The notes under the pieces were generated by a model. It was not told the DNA's origin, did no database searches, and was given only the letters and a program-made list of their open reading frames with translations. From UBA4363 sp002393965 (lineage in GTDB: Bacteria > Bacteroidota > Bacteroidia > Bacteroidales > Paludibacteraceae), in NCBI GenBank assembly GCA_946542925.1, contig CAMNLA010000048.1, positions 1-27,217 on the forward strand: DNA of 27,217 bases, read 5' to 3'. The position numbers were made by a program, and so were the translations under genes. Positions 16,325 through 23,641 of the stretch are shown here, piece by piece (position 1 is the first letter of the stretch; every line of letters begins with the position of its first letter).

Positions 16325-16834
16325 ATGAAAGAGGAACTATTCCCGATTGTAGATGAATCCGGTCGGGTCATTGGGAAAGCGAGTCGACGTGAGTGTCATG
16401 GAGGAAGCATGTTGCTGCATCCGGTCGTTCATATACATGTGTTTTCGAGTCGAGGTGCTTTGTTCTTGCAGAAGCGGTCCAAAACGAAGGATATCCAGCC
16501 TGGTAAATGGGATACGTCAGTCGGCGGTCATGTAGATTACGGTGAACAAATAGCAGAGGCAGCAGAGAGGGAATGCCGGGAAGAGTTGGGAATTGATGGA
16601 GTAAAGCCGGAACTTCTCTATTCTTATGTATGGAAGTCGGAACGGGAGAGGGAACTGGTATATGTCCATCGGTTGATTTACGACGGGCCGTTCAACTTGG
16701 ACCCTGTAGAATTGGACGACGGTCGTTTTTGGAGTAAAGAAGAGATTGAGACTGCCCATCAAGACCTGTTTACACCGAATTTTCTATATGATTATGGCAG
16801 ACTGATAGACTTTTTTGAAAGGAAAGGATATTGA
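16325..16834 (+). CDS. Nudix hydrolase
   Basis: This 169-residue cytosolic protein has a perfect Nudix box (GX5EX7REUXEEXGU) at residues 68-90: Gly68, Glu74, Arg82-Glu83, Glu86-Glu87, Gly89. The remainder, including the start DESGRVIGKASRRECHGG and LHPVVHIHVF, follows the IPP-isomerase-like/YfcD-type branch of the family, which hydrolyses nucleoside or isoprenoid diphosphates. The substrate cannot be assigned. It starts 88 nt from the divergent esterase ATG and converges on the Crp-like regulator, separated by 151 nt that hold only a weak imperfect hairpin (16927-16962). Confidence 0.9.
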   Translation: MKEELFPIVDESGRVIGKASRRECHGGSMLLHPVVHIHVFSSRGALFLQKRSKTKDIQPGKWDTSVGGHVDYGEQIAEAAERECREELGIDGVKPELLYSYVWKSERERELVYVHRLIYDGPFNLDPVELDDGRFWSKEEIETAHQDLFTPNFLYDYGRLIDFFERKGY

Positions 16835-16985
16835 GAATATTTCCAAACGTCTTATTTTCATCGAAAAAGGTAGTTCTCTATGGAAAATTATTCCTCGCAA
16901 TAACCGATACAGTTATTTAGACATTTTGTTCCTGAATACTTTCATTTCGGGAAATAGGAACAACAACCTCTTAAATTGGGTACGT

Positions 16986-17696
16986 TTAACCCATTTTGTT
17001 GATTCGGAACAGTTGTTCTTCGTCAAGAATCTTGATTTTGCGTCCTTCTATTTTAATGATTTCCTCCTTAGCAAATCCGGATAAGGTGCGGATGGCATTC
17101 GAGGTCGTCATGTTGGAAAGGCTGGCGATATCGTCTCTGGAAAGGCACACGTCGAGGGTGCTACCATCCTCTCTGAAGCCATAGTTATCTTTAAGGAAGA
17201 GAATGGTTTCCGCCAATCTGGCACGTACATGTTTCTGTGTGAGAGAGACGACGCGAGCATCGCTGGCGCCGAGTTCATCGGCAAGACGGACGATGAAGTT
17301 ATACGCCAAAGAGGCATTGCGGTGTAGAAGTGTATTGATGGTTGATGCTGGAATCTGATAGACGGAAGAATCTTCCGTTGCCATGGCATTGGTGTTGTAG
17401 CCGTGGTAGCTTTTAGTAGAGAAGATAGCACGGTAACCGAACCAAGCGTTTGGTTTGAGCATGCGGACAATTTGAGTTCGTCCCCCCAGGCCATTCTTGT
17501 ATATTTTCACTTTTCCCCGAACGAGAATCATCATGTGGGTCGGTATATCCCCCTCGCAGTGTATCAATTCATTTCTGCGATAGTGCTTGAGGTTTGCATT
17601 TTGGATGAGCAGTACGCGGTCCTCTTCTGTCAGAAGATCCCAGATCTCCTTGACTTCTTCTATTTTAGGCACAATAATGGAAATTTTCCGGCTCAT
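16986..17696 (-). CDS. Crp/Fnr-family transcriptional regulator
   Basis: From the ATG at 17696 this is 236 residues. A cyclic-nucleotide-binding-type beta-barrel occupies about 35-115 (GDIPTHMMILVRGKVKIYKNG). It is followed by the long dimer helix, and then a winged helix-turn-helix at about 157-215 with the recognition segment LSRDDIASLSNMTTSNAIRTL. Only two cysteines (Cys47, Cys184) are present, so the FNR iron-sulfur cluster is absent. The canonical cAMP-contact residues are not evident either, so the effector is unknown. The frame can be extended to a TTG at 17738, but that TTG is the end of a TATATTTG promoter box. In Bacteroidetes such regulators often respond to redox or nitrosative signals (inference). 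Targets cannot be read here. Confidence 0.9.
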   Translation of the reverse strand: MSRKISIIVPKIEEVKEIWDLLTEEDRVLLIQNANLKHYRRNELIHCEGDIPTHMMILVRGKVKIYKNGLGGRTQIVRMLKPNAWFGYRAIFSTKSYHGYNTNAMATEDSSVYQIPASTINTLLHRNASLAYNFIVRLADELGASDARVVSLTQKHVRARLAETILFLKDNYGFREDGSTLDVCLSRDDIASLSNMTTSNAIRTLSGFAKEEIIKIEGRKIKILDEEQLFRINKMG

Positions 17697-17735
17697 GGGT
17701 TCGTTAGATGGTACAAGAGAATATGTTTTACAGCA

Positions 17736-17743
17736 CAAATATA
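17736..17743 (-). promoter_or_regulatory. -7 box of the Crp-like regulator gene
   Basis: The minus strand reads TATATTTG, 39 nt ahead of the ATG at 17696. It decides the start, because the alternative TTG start overlaps it. The upstream region runs directly into the repeat array. Confidence 0.65.
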
Positions 17744-17770
17744 GGTTGTTTTTCCTTAATTGGAATGATA

Positions 17771-17938
17771 AAAAGGTTCATTTTTCAATAGACCTTTTCT
17801 CGCCATGGCAAAGTCCAAACAAGTTTGACTTTGCTCATCTGGCTTAACGAAAAGGTTCATTTTCAATAGATCTTTTTTGAGCCATGGCATAGTTCGAGTA
17901 AACTCGACCTCTGCTCATCTGGCTTTCAAAAAAGGTTC
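17771..17938 (-). repeat. Structured intergenic repeat, locus R3 (two tandem units plus a terminal GAACC)
   Basis: On the minus strand the two units (about 17850-17938 and 17771-17849) each start GAACCTTTT and share GCCAGATGAGC and GCCATGGC. Their arms differ but stay paired. The outer arm is CTTTTTTGA/TCAAAAAAG in one and CCTTTTC/GAAAAGG in the other. The innermost arm is TCGAGT/ACTCGA versus CAAAC/GTTTG. The array lies downstream of tRNA-fMet and its terminator, in the same direction, and just upstream of the Crp-like promoter. Confidence 0.88.
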
Positions 17939-18044
17939 TTTTTTGAAAGAGGAATAGCGATATAATGACTTGATATAGAAATGATGCATGGAGTGAGCAA
18001 CGTACTTTATGTCCTTTTTAGTATCGATTTTTATAGTCGAAAAA

Positions 18045-18073
18045 AAAAAGGTCACCTAATGGGTGACCTTTTT
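18045..18073 (-). terminator. Intrinsic terminator of the tRNA-fMet gene
   Basis: On the minus strand GGTCACC, a 5-nt loop and GGTGACC are followed by an unbroken T-run of about ten. It starts 2 nt after the tRNA 3' end. Confidence 0.92.
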
Positions 18074-18074
18074 G

Positions 18075-18146
<72 letters not shown>

Positions 18147-18166
18147 ATCATTTTCAAATTGCGGTG

Positions 18167-18174
18167 CAAAGGTA
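18167..18174 (-). promoter_or_regulatory. Promoter of tRNA-fMet (-7 box)
   Basis: The minus strand reads TACCTTTG, with TTTG at 18193-18196 as a -33 candidate (18-nt spacer). The predicted start lies about 14 nt before the tRNA. Confidence 0.7.
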
Positions 18175-18196
18175 GTGTTTTTTTTTATTTGTCAAA

Positions 18197-18488
18197 AGAT
18201 GAAATGGAAGAAAAATAAAAAGAAGGCCTTTTTCTTCTCCCAAAAGAATCAGTAGTGAGGTCAGCAATGCGATACTATTGAACTAAATTAAGACATTTAT
18301 TCGTTAAGGATTTATGTTCTTCTTTTTACTTATTTGTAGGGTGTATCAAAACGTTTGTTATGGATTAGAAATGTGCGGAATGGAGATGGAATAACAACGT
18401 CTGAACGTTGATGACACTCCGTTCGATTTTATGACTGAATGAAATTCGTTTAGAGTGAATACCTAATAATAGAATAGGCTAAAATCAA
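18197..18488. other. Intergenic stretch between tRNA-fMet and the NrdJ-like gene
   Basis: This AT-rich, apparently non-coding stretch holds one small perfect inverted repeat (CAACGT/ACGTTG, 18395-18410, 4-nt loop). I looked for a cobalamin riboswitch, expected ahead of some B12-related genes, and saw no B12-box-like core. No other feature is recognised. Confidence 0.5.
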
Positions 18489-18496
18489 TATCTTTG
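18489..18496 (+). promoter_or_regulatory. -7 box of the NrdJ-like gene
   Basis: TATCTTTG matches TAnnTTTG, 54 nt ahead of the ATG at 18551. The leader contains a purine-rich GAGAGGAGAGGAAAGGGA stretch that may aid ribosome binding. A -33 TTTG is not obvious. Confidence 0.6.
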
Positions 18497-18550
18497 TAAG
18501 ATGATTTTGAAAGAGAGGAGAGGAAAGGGAACCAAACGAAAAAACAGTAT

Positions 18551-21085
18551 ATGTCGGAACGAGAAGTTTATGAATACAGCGATGTGTACGAATCGAGTTT
18601 AGCGTACTTTAGGGGTGATGTTGCAGCAACGGAGTTGTGGATATCGCATTATGCTCTGAAGGATGGTCAGGGCAGTCTGTATGAGCGAACGCCAGATGAC
18701 ATGCACCATCGTATTGCGAAGGAACTGGGGCGTGTTGAGCATCGTTATGCGGGAGCGGTGAGCAGTGAAGAATTCTATGAATTGATGAAAGGTTTCCGAT
18801 ATGTCTTGCCTCATGGTTCACTGATGTCGGAGGTGGGCAATACGTTTCATATCGGTCCGTTGTCAAACGACTATGTGACGGGAAGTCTGGGTGCTTCTGA
18901 CTCGTATGGAGCCATCTTTCGGACGGACGAGGAGCAGGTTCAGTTGATGAAGCGTCGTTCCGGAGTGTCGCATGATGTGTCGTCCATTCGTCCCCAGGGT
19001 TTTCCTGTAAAAGGCAGTTCGTTGACTTCGTCTGGTCTGTTGCCTTTTGTACGCAGGTATGTAAAATCCTATGAGGAGGTGTTGCAGGGTTCTCGTCGGA
19101 ATGCGTTGCTGTTGAGTTCATCGGTTCGGCATCCGGACGTGTATGCCTTGGTGGGTCAAGAGAGTGAGAGTTTGAGTCGTAGTGGGGTCGGTTTTTCTGT
19201 CCGGCTGACGGATGACTTCATGAGATCTGTTTCGGACGGAGGCAGTTATTGTCTGCGTTATCCGACGTCGGTTGTTGACAGTAGTGCCGCTATGACTCGT
19301 ACGGTAGATGCCCGTTCGATGTGGAAGGGAATGTTGCACACGTCGCGTTGCACGGGTAATCCGATGTATGTTTTCTGGGATAATGTCTTAAAGGAGACGA
19401 TCTCTGGCAGTTATGCGAGTGATGGTTTGAGTCCTGTGGCTCTGAGTGCATCGGGGGGGGATGTGATGGGGAGTTATGAAGGAACGCGCATGGTATCGTT
19501 GAATCTATTGTCGTATGTTGAGGATGCGTTTGTCAATGGAGCCCGGATCAATTACGACTTGTTGCGTCGTCATATTGGTTTAGCCATTCGTATGTTGGAT
19601 GACATGGTAGATTTGGAACTGGAGAAGTTGAATTTGATATTGATTAAAGTGGCGTCGGATCCAGAGCCGGAGGAAGTGAAACGTCGAGAGCGTGAGTTAT
19701 GGGAGAAAGTTAAGCGCTCGTGTGAATCCGGTCGTCGAGTATCGCTTTCGGTAACAGGAGAAGCGGATATGATGGCAGCAATGAACGTACGATATGGATC
19801 ACACGATGCTGAATTGTTGTCTGAAGAGGTACACCGTTTTATTGCGATAGAGGGATATCGTGCTTCGGTGGCACTTGCCAAAGAGCGTGGGGCTTTTCCA
19901 TCGTATAAAGCAGAGTCGGAGCGGAAGAGTGCGTTTATTCAGCGAATCGCTCGGGAGAGTCCTGATTTGTTGTCGGAGATGGAACAATGGGGTAGGCGGA
20001 GTGTGTCGTTGCTGTCGGTCGCAGACGAAGAGGATGTCTCTTTGTTGGCTGGTGTGTGTAGTGGAATGAATCCTTCGGACGGACTACTGCGCTTGTTGCG
20101 CCAGGAGATGAAACAGAAAGAGGATGGGGAAGATGAAAATACGGAGGAAGAAAGAAATGAGGCAAAAGAGTGTCAGGACGTCGAGTTATCACCCATGCTG
20201 CTACGATGGGGGCTGATTTCTGGTCATCTGAAAGAAGGAAATCGTAGGATGAGTTTAGAGCAGGGGAGTCTTCTTCTTTCGGAGTCGCCATATGCCTCCG
20301 CGGTATGGTTGCCAGGACTGTGTCAGTGGCGTATTCGTCAGTATGGGATGGTACAGAAATGGGTGGATGGTGTCGTAGAACCGGAATTGCGTCTTCCGCC
20401 GTCGGCGGATGAGTCCTTATTGTCGGAGTATGCCATGGAGGCATGGCGAACGGGATGTAAGACATTACGCATTGCGGTTCGGCATGCTCCAGTCAGTCTG
20501 GAGCGAGAGAGCGCACCTTTGGCGCGAACGACGGAGCGTCCGGTCGAGTTGTCGTGTGATGTGGTGCGGTTTCAGAACAACAAAGAGCGATGGATTGCTT
20601 TCGTTGGTCTATTGGACGGTCGTCCGTATGAGATATTCACGGGACTTTCGGATGAGGAGGATGGCATTATGTTGCCGAAGTCGGTGACGAGTGGCAGCAT
20701 CATCAAGTCGAAAGATTCGGAAGGTCGTTCGCGTTATGACTTCCAGTTTACGAACAAGCGGGGATACAAGACGACGATAGAGGGATTGTCACAGAAGTTT
20801 GATCACGAATATTGGAATTATGCGAAGTTAATCTCGGGAGTATTGCGTTATGGAATGCCGATAGATCAGGTATTGAAATTAGTGGCTGGTCTGCAATTGA
20901 ATAATGAGTCGATTAACACATGGAAGGTGGGAGTAGAGCGTGCGTTGAAGAAGTATGTAACGGACGATCGTTCGATTGTGGGACAGGTATGTCCGAACTG
21001 TGGCAATTATACACTGACACTGGAAGGTGGTAGTATTGTATGTAAGTCTTGCGGATACAACCGAAATGCGGAACCTTTTCGATAA
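18551..21085 (+). CDS. Class II ribonucleotide reductase (NrdJ) homologue lacking catalytic residues; probable pseudoenzyme
   Basis: This 844-residue protein is collinear with Bacteroidetes adenosylcobalamin-dependent ribonucleotide reductases. The clearest matches are DEEQVQLMKRRSGVSHD (126-142), RVERELW-type helices near 378-386 and YRASVALAKERGAFP (436-450). The C-terminal region is preserved best (DVVRFQNNKERWIAFVG, then TNKRGYKTT and YWNYAKLISGVLRYGMP, residues 670-770). It ends in CPNCG/CKSCG (Cys814, 817, 831, 834), a zinc-ribbon-like or redox CxxC pair. The catalytic site is gone. The family motif NPCGE is SASGG at 299-303, so the thiyl-radical Cys and its Asn and Glu partners are lost. 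The redox Cys of LSNC is Asp107, its partner is Thr312, and the PTGTT phosphate loop is DEEDV (492-496). The frame is uninterrupted over 2.5 kb. Residues 520-545 form an acidic insertion. The last four codons and the stop lie inside a repeat. The present function is unknown. Confidence 0.85.
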   Translation: MSEREVYEYSDVYESSLAYFRGDVAATELWISHYALKDGQGSLYERTPDDMHHRIAKELGRVEHRYAGAVSSEEFYELMKGFRYVLPHGSLMSEVGNTFHIGPLSNDYVTGSLGASDSYGAIFRTDEEQVQLMKRRSGVSHDVSSIRPQGFPVKGSSLTSSGLLPFVRRYVKSYEEVLQGSRRNALLLSSSVRHPDVYALVGQESESLSRSGVGFSVRLTDDFMRSVSDGGSYCLRYPTSVVDSSAAMTRTVDARSMWKGMLHTSRCTGNPMYVFWDNVLKETISGSYASDGLSPVALSASGGDVMGSYEGTRMVSLNLLSYVEDAFVNGARINYDLLRRHIGLAIRMLDDMVDLELEKLNLILIKVASDPEPEEVKRRERELWEKVKRSCESGRRVSLSVTGEADMMAAMNVRYGSHDAELLSEEVHRFIAIEGYRASVALAKERGAFPSYKAESERKSAFIQRIARESPDLLSEMEQWGRRSVSLLSVADEEDVSLLAGVCSGMNPSDGLLRLLRQEMKQKEDGEDENTEEERNEAKECQDVELSPMLLRWGLISGHLKEGNRRMSLEQGSLLLSESPYASAVWLPGLCQWRIRQYGMVQKWVDGVVEPELRLPPSADESLLSEYAMEAWRTGCKTLRIAVRHAPVSLERESAPLARTTERPVELSCDVVRFQNNKERWIAFVGLLDGRPYEIFTGLSDEEDGIMLPKSVTSGSIIKSKDSEGRSRYDFQFTNKRGYKTTIEGLSQKFDHEYWNYAKLISGVLRYGMPIDQVLKLVAGLQLNNESINTWKVGVERALKKYVTDDRSIVGQVCPNCGNYTLTLEGGSIVCKSCGYNRNAEPFR

Positions 21086-21226
21086 GTCAGATGAGCAGAG
21101 TCGAACTTGTTCGAACTCTGCCATGACGCGAAAAGGCCTGTTGGAAGAACGAACCTTTTCGATAAGTCAGATGAGCAGAGTCGAACTTGTCCGAACTCTG
21201 CCATGACGCGAAAGGGACTGTCGGAA
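21071..21226 (+). repeat. Structured intergenic repeat, locus R4 (two nearly identical tandem 80-bp units)
   Basis: Units start at 21071 and 21151 with GAACCTTTTCGATAAGTCAG. The middle arm is GTCA/TGAC where other loci have GCCA/TGGC. The inner arms are GCAGAG/CTCTGC and TCGAAC/GTTCGA. The two units differ at only a few bases up to their 3' ends, so the duplication is recent. The first unit encodes the final Glu-Pro-Phe-Arg and the TAA of the NrdJ-like gene. Confidence 0.9.
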
Positions 21227-21282
21227 ATAAACAAAATAGAATAAAAGGGGGAATTTTTTTCTCCATAGAATGGATATCAAAG

Positions 21283-23619
21283 ATGCGAAAGAATACGATA
21301 CGATTTCATTTAAAGGCTACGACACCCTTGCGACTCCTCCTGCGATTGCGCCCGGAGTATGTGGTGTCGGTTGTCGGAGCACAGGACACGTTGGGAAATT
21401 GGAAAGAAGCGGAATATGGATACATGACCGAGGTAAGCGACGGATGGGAATTGGAAAAGGACCGGTCGGAATTGCAATTCCCTTTGGAGTACAAGTACGT
21501 GTTGTACAATCGAAAGTCAAAGGAACTCATTTGGCAAAGAGGATGGAATCTGTACCGAGAGCAGGAAACGGAGGAAATTGATGACAAGGACGTGTCGTTC
21601 GACGTCGAAATGCCACGCATTGCAGGCGTAGCGATTCCTGTCTTCAGCCTTCGTACGGAATATTCGTCTGGAGTTGGGGAATTTGAGGATCTGAAAGAGA
21701 TGGTAGATTTTGCGGTAGCGACGGGGATGCATGTGATACAGACCCTTCCAGTGAATGATACGTGGATGACGGGAAATGAGTCGGACACCTATCCGTATAA
21801 TCCTCTCAGTGTATTCTCTTTGAATCCACTATACATTCGGATGCAGTCGTTGATAGTGCAACTGACGGAAATGGAGCAGAGACAGTATGAAAAAGAACGC
21901 CGTCAGTGGAATGCTTTGCGCAGTTATGATTACTGCGGAGTCCTGTCTTTCAAGATGAAGTGGTTGCGTAAGGTGTATGAAACGGAGAGAAAGGGGCTTG
22001 AACGAAAAAAGTCGTACCGAGACTTCGTGAAGCGCAGTAGCGGATGGTTGCCATCGTATGCTGTATTCTGTGTCATGAGAGACCGTTTCGGCACGTCGCG
22101 ATTCACTGATTGGAAACATGAATTGCGACGATGGTCGTCGGAAGGAGTCCGGAAGTTCTTAGAGTCGGAAGAGAATCGGTGCGAAGCAGCGTTCTATTAT
22201 TACCTACAGTACCGAGCTGACGAGCAACTGAGAAACGTGCATGCGTATGCGCAGAAACGCCGTGTTCTGTTAAAGGGTGATTTGCCTATAGGTGTAAGTC
22301 CGTGTGGAGTAGATGTATGGACGCATCCGGAACTGTTCATCCAGAGTATGTCGGCTGGTGCTCCTCCGGACATTTTCTCGGAACGAGGACAGAACTGGGG
22401 ATTTCCGACGTACGACTGGGATGCAATGGAGGAGGATGGTTACGCATGGTGGAAAGCTCGTTTGCAGAATATGTCCCAGTATTTTGATGCCTACCGTATC
22501 GATCATGTGTTGGGATTCTTCCGCATCTGGTCGGTTCCCCGTACGGAATGCTGGGGGTTGCTTGGTCAGTTTGACAAAGCGTTGCCTCTCAGCAGAGCAG
22601 AGATAGAACAACGAGGCCTACGCTTTGATGAGGCGCGGATGTTGGAACCCTATGTGACCGAGGAGATGTTAGAAGAGTCGTTTGGAGAACGAAGTTCTGT
22701 CCTCCTTACTCGATACTTCGAACGAAAAGGAAACGGACAACTGAAATTCCGAAAAGACTTTGACAGCCAAATGTCGATTGTGGAGGACTTCCGCAGGCGA
22801 GGAGCAGAGCAATCGGAGAAAGGTGTTCTGGAATCCCTATTACGGATTCGTGCATCGGTTCTTTTCGTACGGGACCGCCGGGATGGGGAGTCTTTTCACC
22901 CACGTATTGCCTTGGAGCATAATGCCTCGTATGAGGCGTTGGATACTGCGGAGAAAGCCGCTTATGAGCAGATATACTATGACTTCTTCTATCATCGTCA
23001 CGAAACCTTCTGGCGGGATGAGGCGATGCGCAAACTTCCTGTACTGGTATCGGCGACGGGTATGCTTGCCTGTGGAGAAGATTTAGGCATGATTCCATCC
23101 TGTGTATCGGAAGTAATGCAGGCCCTGCAGATTCTTTCGTTGGAGATACAGACCATGCCGAAACAGGACGGCTGTGAGTTTGATGACCTGAGCCGTGTAC
23201 CATACGAAACGGTTGCTTCTCCGACGACGCATGACATGGCACCATTGCGTTTATGGTGGGAAGAGGATGCGGAACGAAGCATTCGGTATTACACACATGC
23301 GTTACACCTCTCGGGGAATGTACCGAAGGAGATGTGCGGCGAACTGGTTAAGCGGGTTCTCTGTGATTTTCTGCGATGTCCATCGATCATGGTCATAGCT
23401 CCTTTACAGGACTGGATGGGCATATCGGAAGAGATACGTAGAAAAGATCCAGGAGAAGAGCGGATCAATGTTCCGGATGATGCTGATAATATTTGGAATT
23501 ATCGTATGCATGTATCGATTGAGAATCTAATGAGAAACAGGGAATTTGTCACGACACTCCGTACGATGATCGCAGATTCAGGACGTCTGGAGTCCGGTGT
23601 GAATGCAGAAATTCAGTAG
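21283..23619 (+). CDS. malQ: 4-alpha-glucanotransferase (GH77, plant-DPE2-like) with N-terminal starch-binding domain
   Basis: From the ATG at 21283 this is 778 residues. The longer frame from 21187 is rejected because its first part is repeat DNA. It transfers maltosyl or glucosyl units between alpha-1,4-glucans in maltose and glycogen metabolism. A CBM20-like module occupies about 1-95 (VVGAQDTLGNW, then a Trp- and Tyr-rich strand). GH77 starts near 112 (AGVAIPVFSLRTEYSSGVGEF). Catalytic motifs are present: the nucleophile Asp in YFDAYRIDH, the acid/base Glu in CGEDLGMIPSC, the transition-state Asp in SPTTHDMAPLR, and KGDLPIGVSPCGVDVW. Bacteroidetes and plant DPE2 enzymes usually carry two CBM20 modules and approach 890 residues, so this one appears to have only one. 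The next gene starts 22 nt downstream, suggesting cotranscription. Confidence 0.93.
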   Translation: MRKNTIRFHLKATTPLRLLLRLRPEYVVSVVGAQDTLGNWKEAEYGYMTEVSDGWELEKDRSELQFPLEYKYVLYNRKSKELIWQRGWNLYREQETEEIDDKDVSFDVEMPRIAGVAIPVFSLRTEYSSGVGEFEDLKEMVDFAVATGMHVIQTLPVNDTWMTGNESDTYPYNPLSVFSLNPLYIRMQSLIVQLTEMEQRQYEKERRQWNALRSYDYCGVLSFKMKWLRKVYETERKGLERKKSYRDFVKRSSGWLPSYAVFCVMRDRFGTSRFTDWKHELRRWSSEGVRKFLESEENRCEAAFYYYLQYRADEQLRNVHAYAQKRRVLLKGDLPIGVSPCGVDVWTHPELFIQSMSAGAPPDIFSERGQNWGFPTYDWDAMEEDGYAWWKARLQNMSQYFDAYRIDHVLGFFRIWSVPRTECWGLLGQFDKALPLSRAEIEQRGLRFDEARMLEPYVTEEMLEESFGERSSVLLTRYFERKGNGQLKFRKDFDSQMSIVEDFRRRGAEQSEKGVLESLLRIRASVLFVRDRRDGESFHPRIALEHNASYEALDTAEKAAYEQIYYDFFYHRHETFWRDEAMRKLPVLVSATGMLACGEDLGMIPSCVSEVMQALQILSLEIQTMPKQDGCEFDDLSRVPYETVASPTTHDMAPLRLWWEEDAERSIRYYTHALHLSGNVPKEMCGELVKRVLCDFLRCPSIMVIAPLQDWMGISEEIRRKDPGEERINVPDDADNIWNYRMHVSIENLMRNREFVTTLRTMIADSGRLESGVNAEIQ

Positions 23620-23641
23620 CAACAAAAAAGGAAATAGAACA

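Noticed and set aside
14296..16371. Longer start of the esterase gene at 16371
   Set aside because: It would place coding sequence over the gene's own -7 box and the divergent Nudix start, and would bury the signal peptide 46 residues inside.
16927..16962. Imperfect hairpin (TGTTCCT/AGGAACA with inner ATTTC/GAAAT) as a terminator between Nudix and Crp-like genes
   Set aside because: The arms are interrupted by a 10-nt one-sided bulge and no T-run follows on either strand. Evidence is too weak to call.
16815..17084. 89-codon open frame between the Nudix and Crp-like genes
   Set aside because: It begins inside the Nudix gene, runs antisense into the Crp-like gene, has no ATG start and shows no family features.
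16986..17696. The Crp-like protein as an FNR-type oxygen sensor
   Set aside because: Only two cysteines are present and they are not arranged as an iron-sulfur cluster motif.
18197..18550. Cobalamin riboswitch ahead of the NrdJ-like gene
   Set aside because: No B12-box-like core or multi-helix layout could be seen. This is in keeping with a protein that may no longer use B12, but a covariance-model search was not possible.
21071..21226. Tandem 80-bp units as a CRISPR array
   Set aside because: The whole unit is repeated with no unique spacers. Units are hairpins found at dispersed loci and no cas gene is present.
21187..21282. Longer N-terminus of MalQ starting at 21187
   Set aside because: The extra residues are encoded by repeat DNA and do not resemble the family. 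ATG at 21283 leads directly into the starch-binding module.
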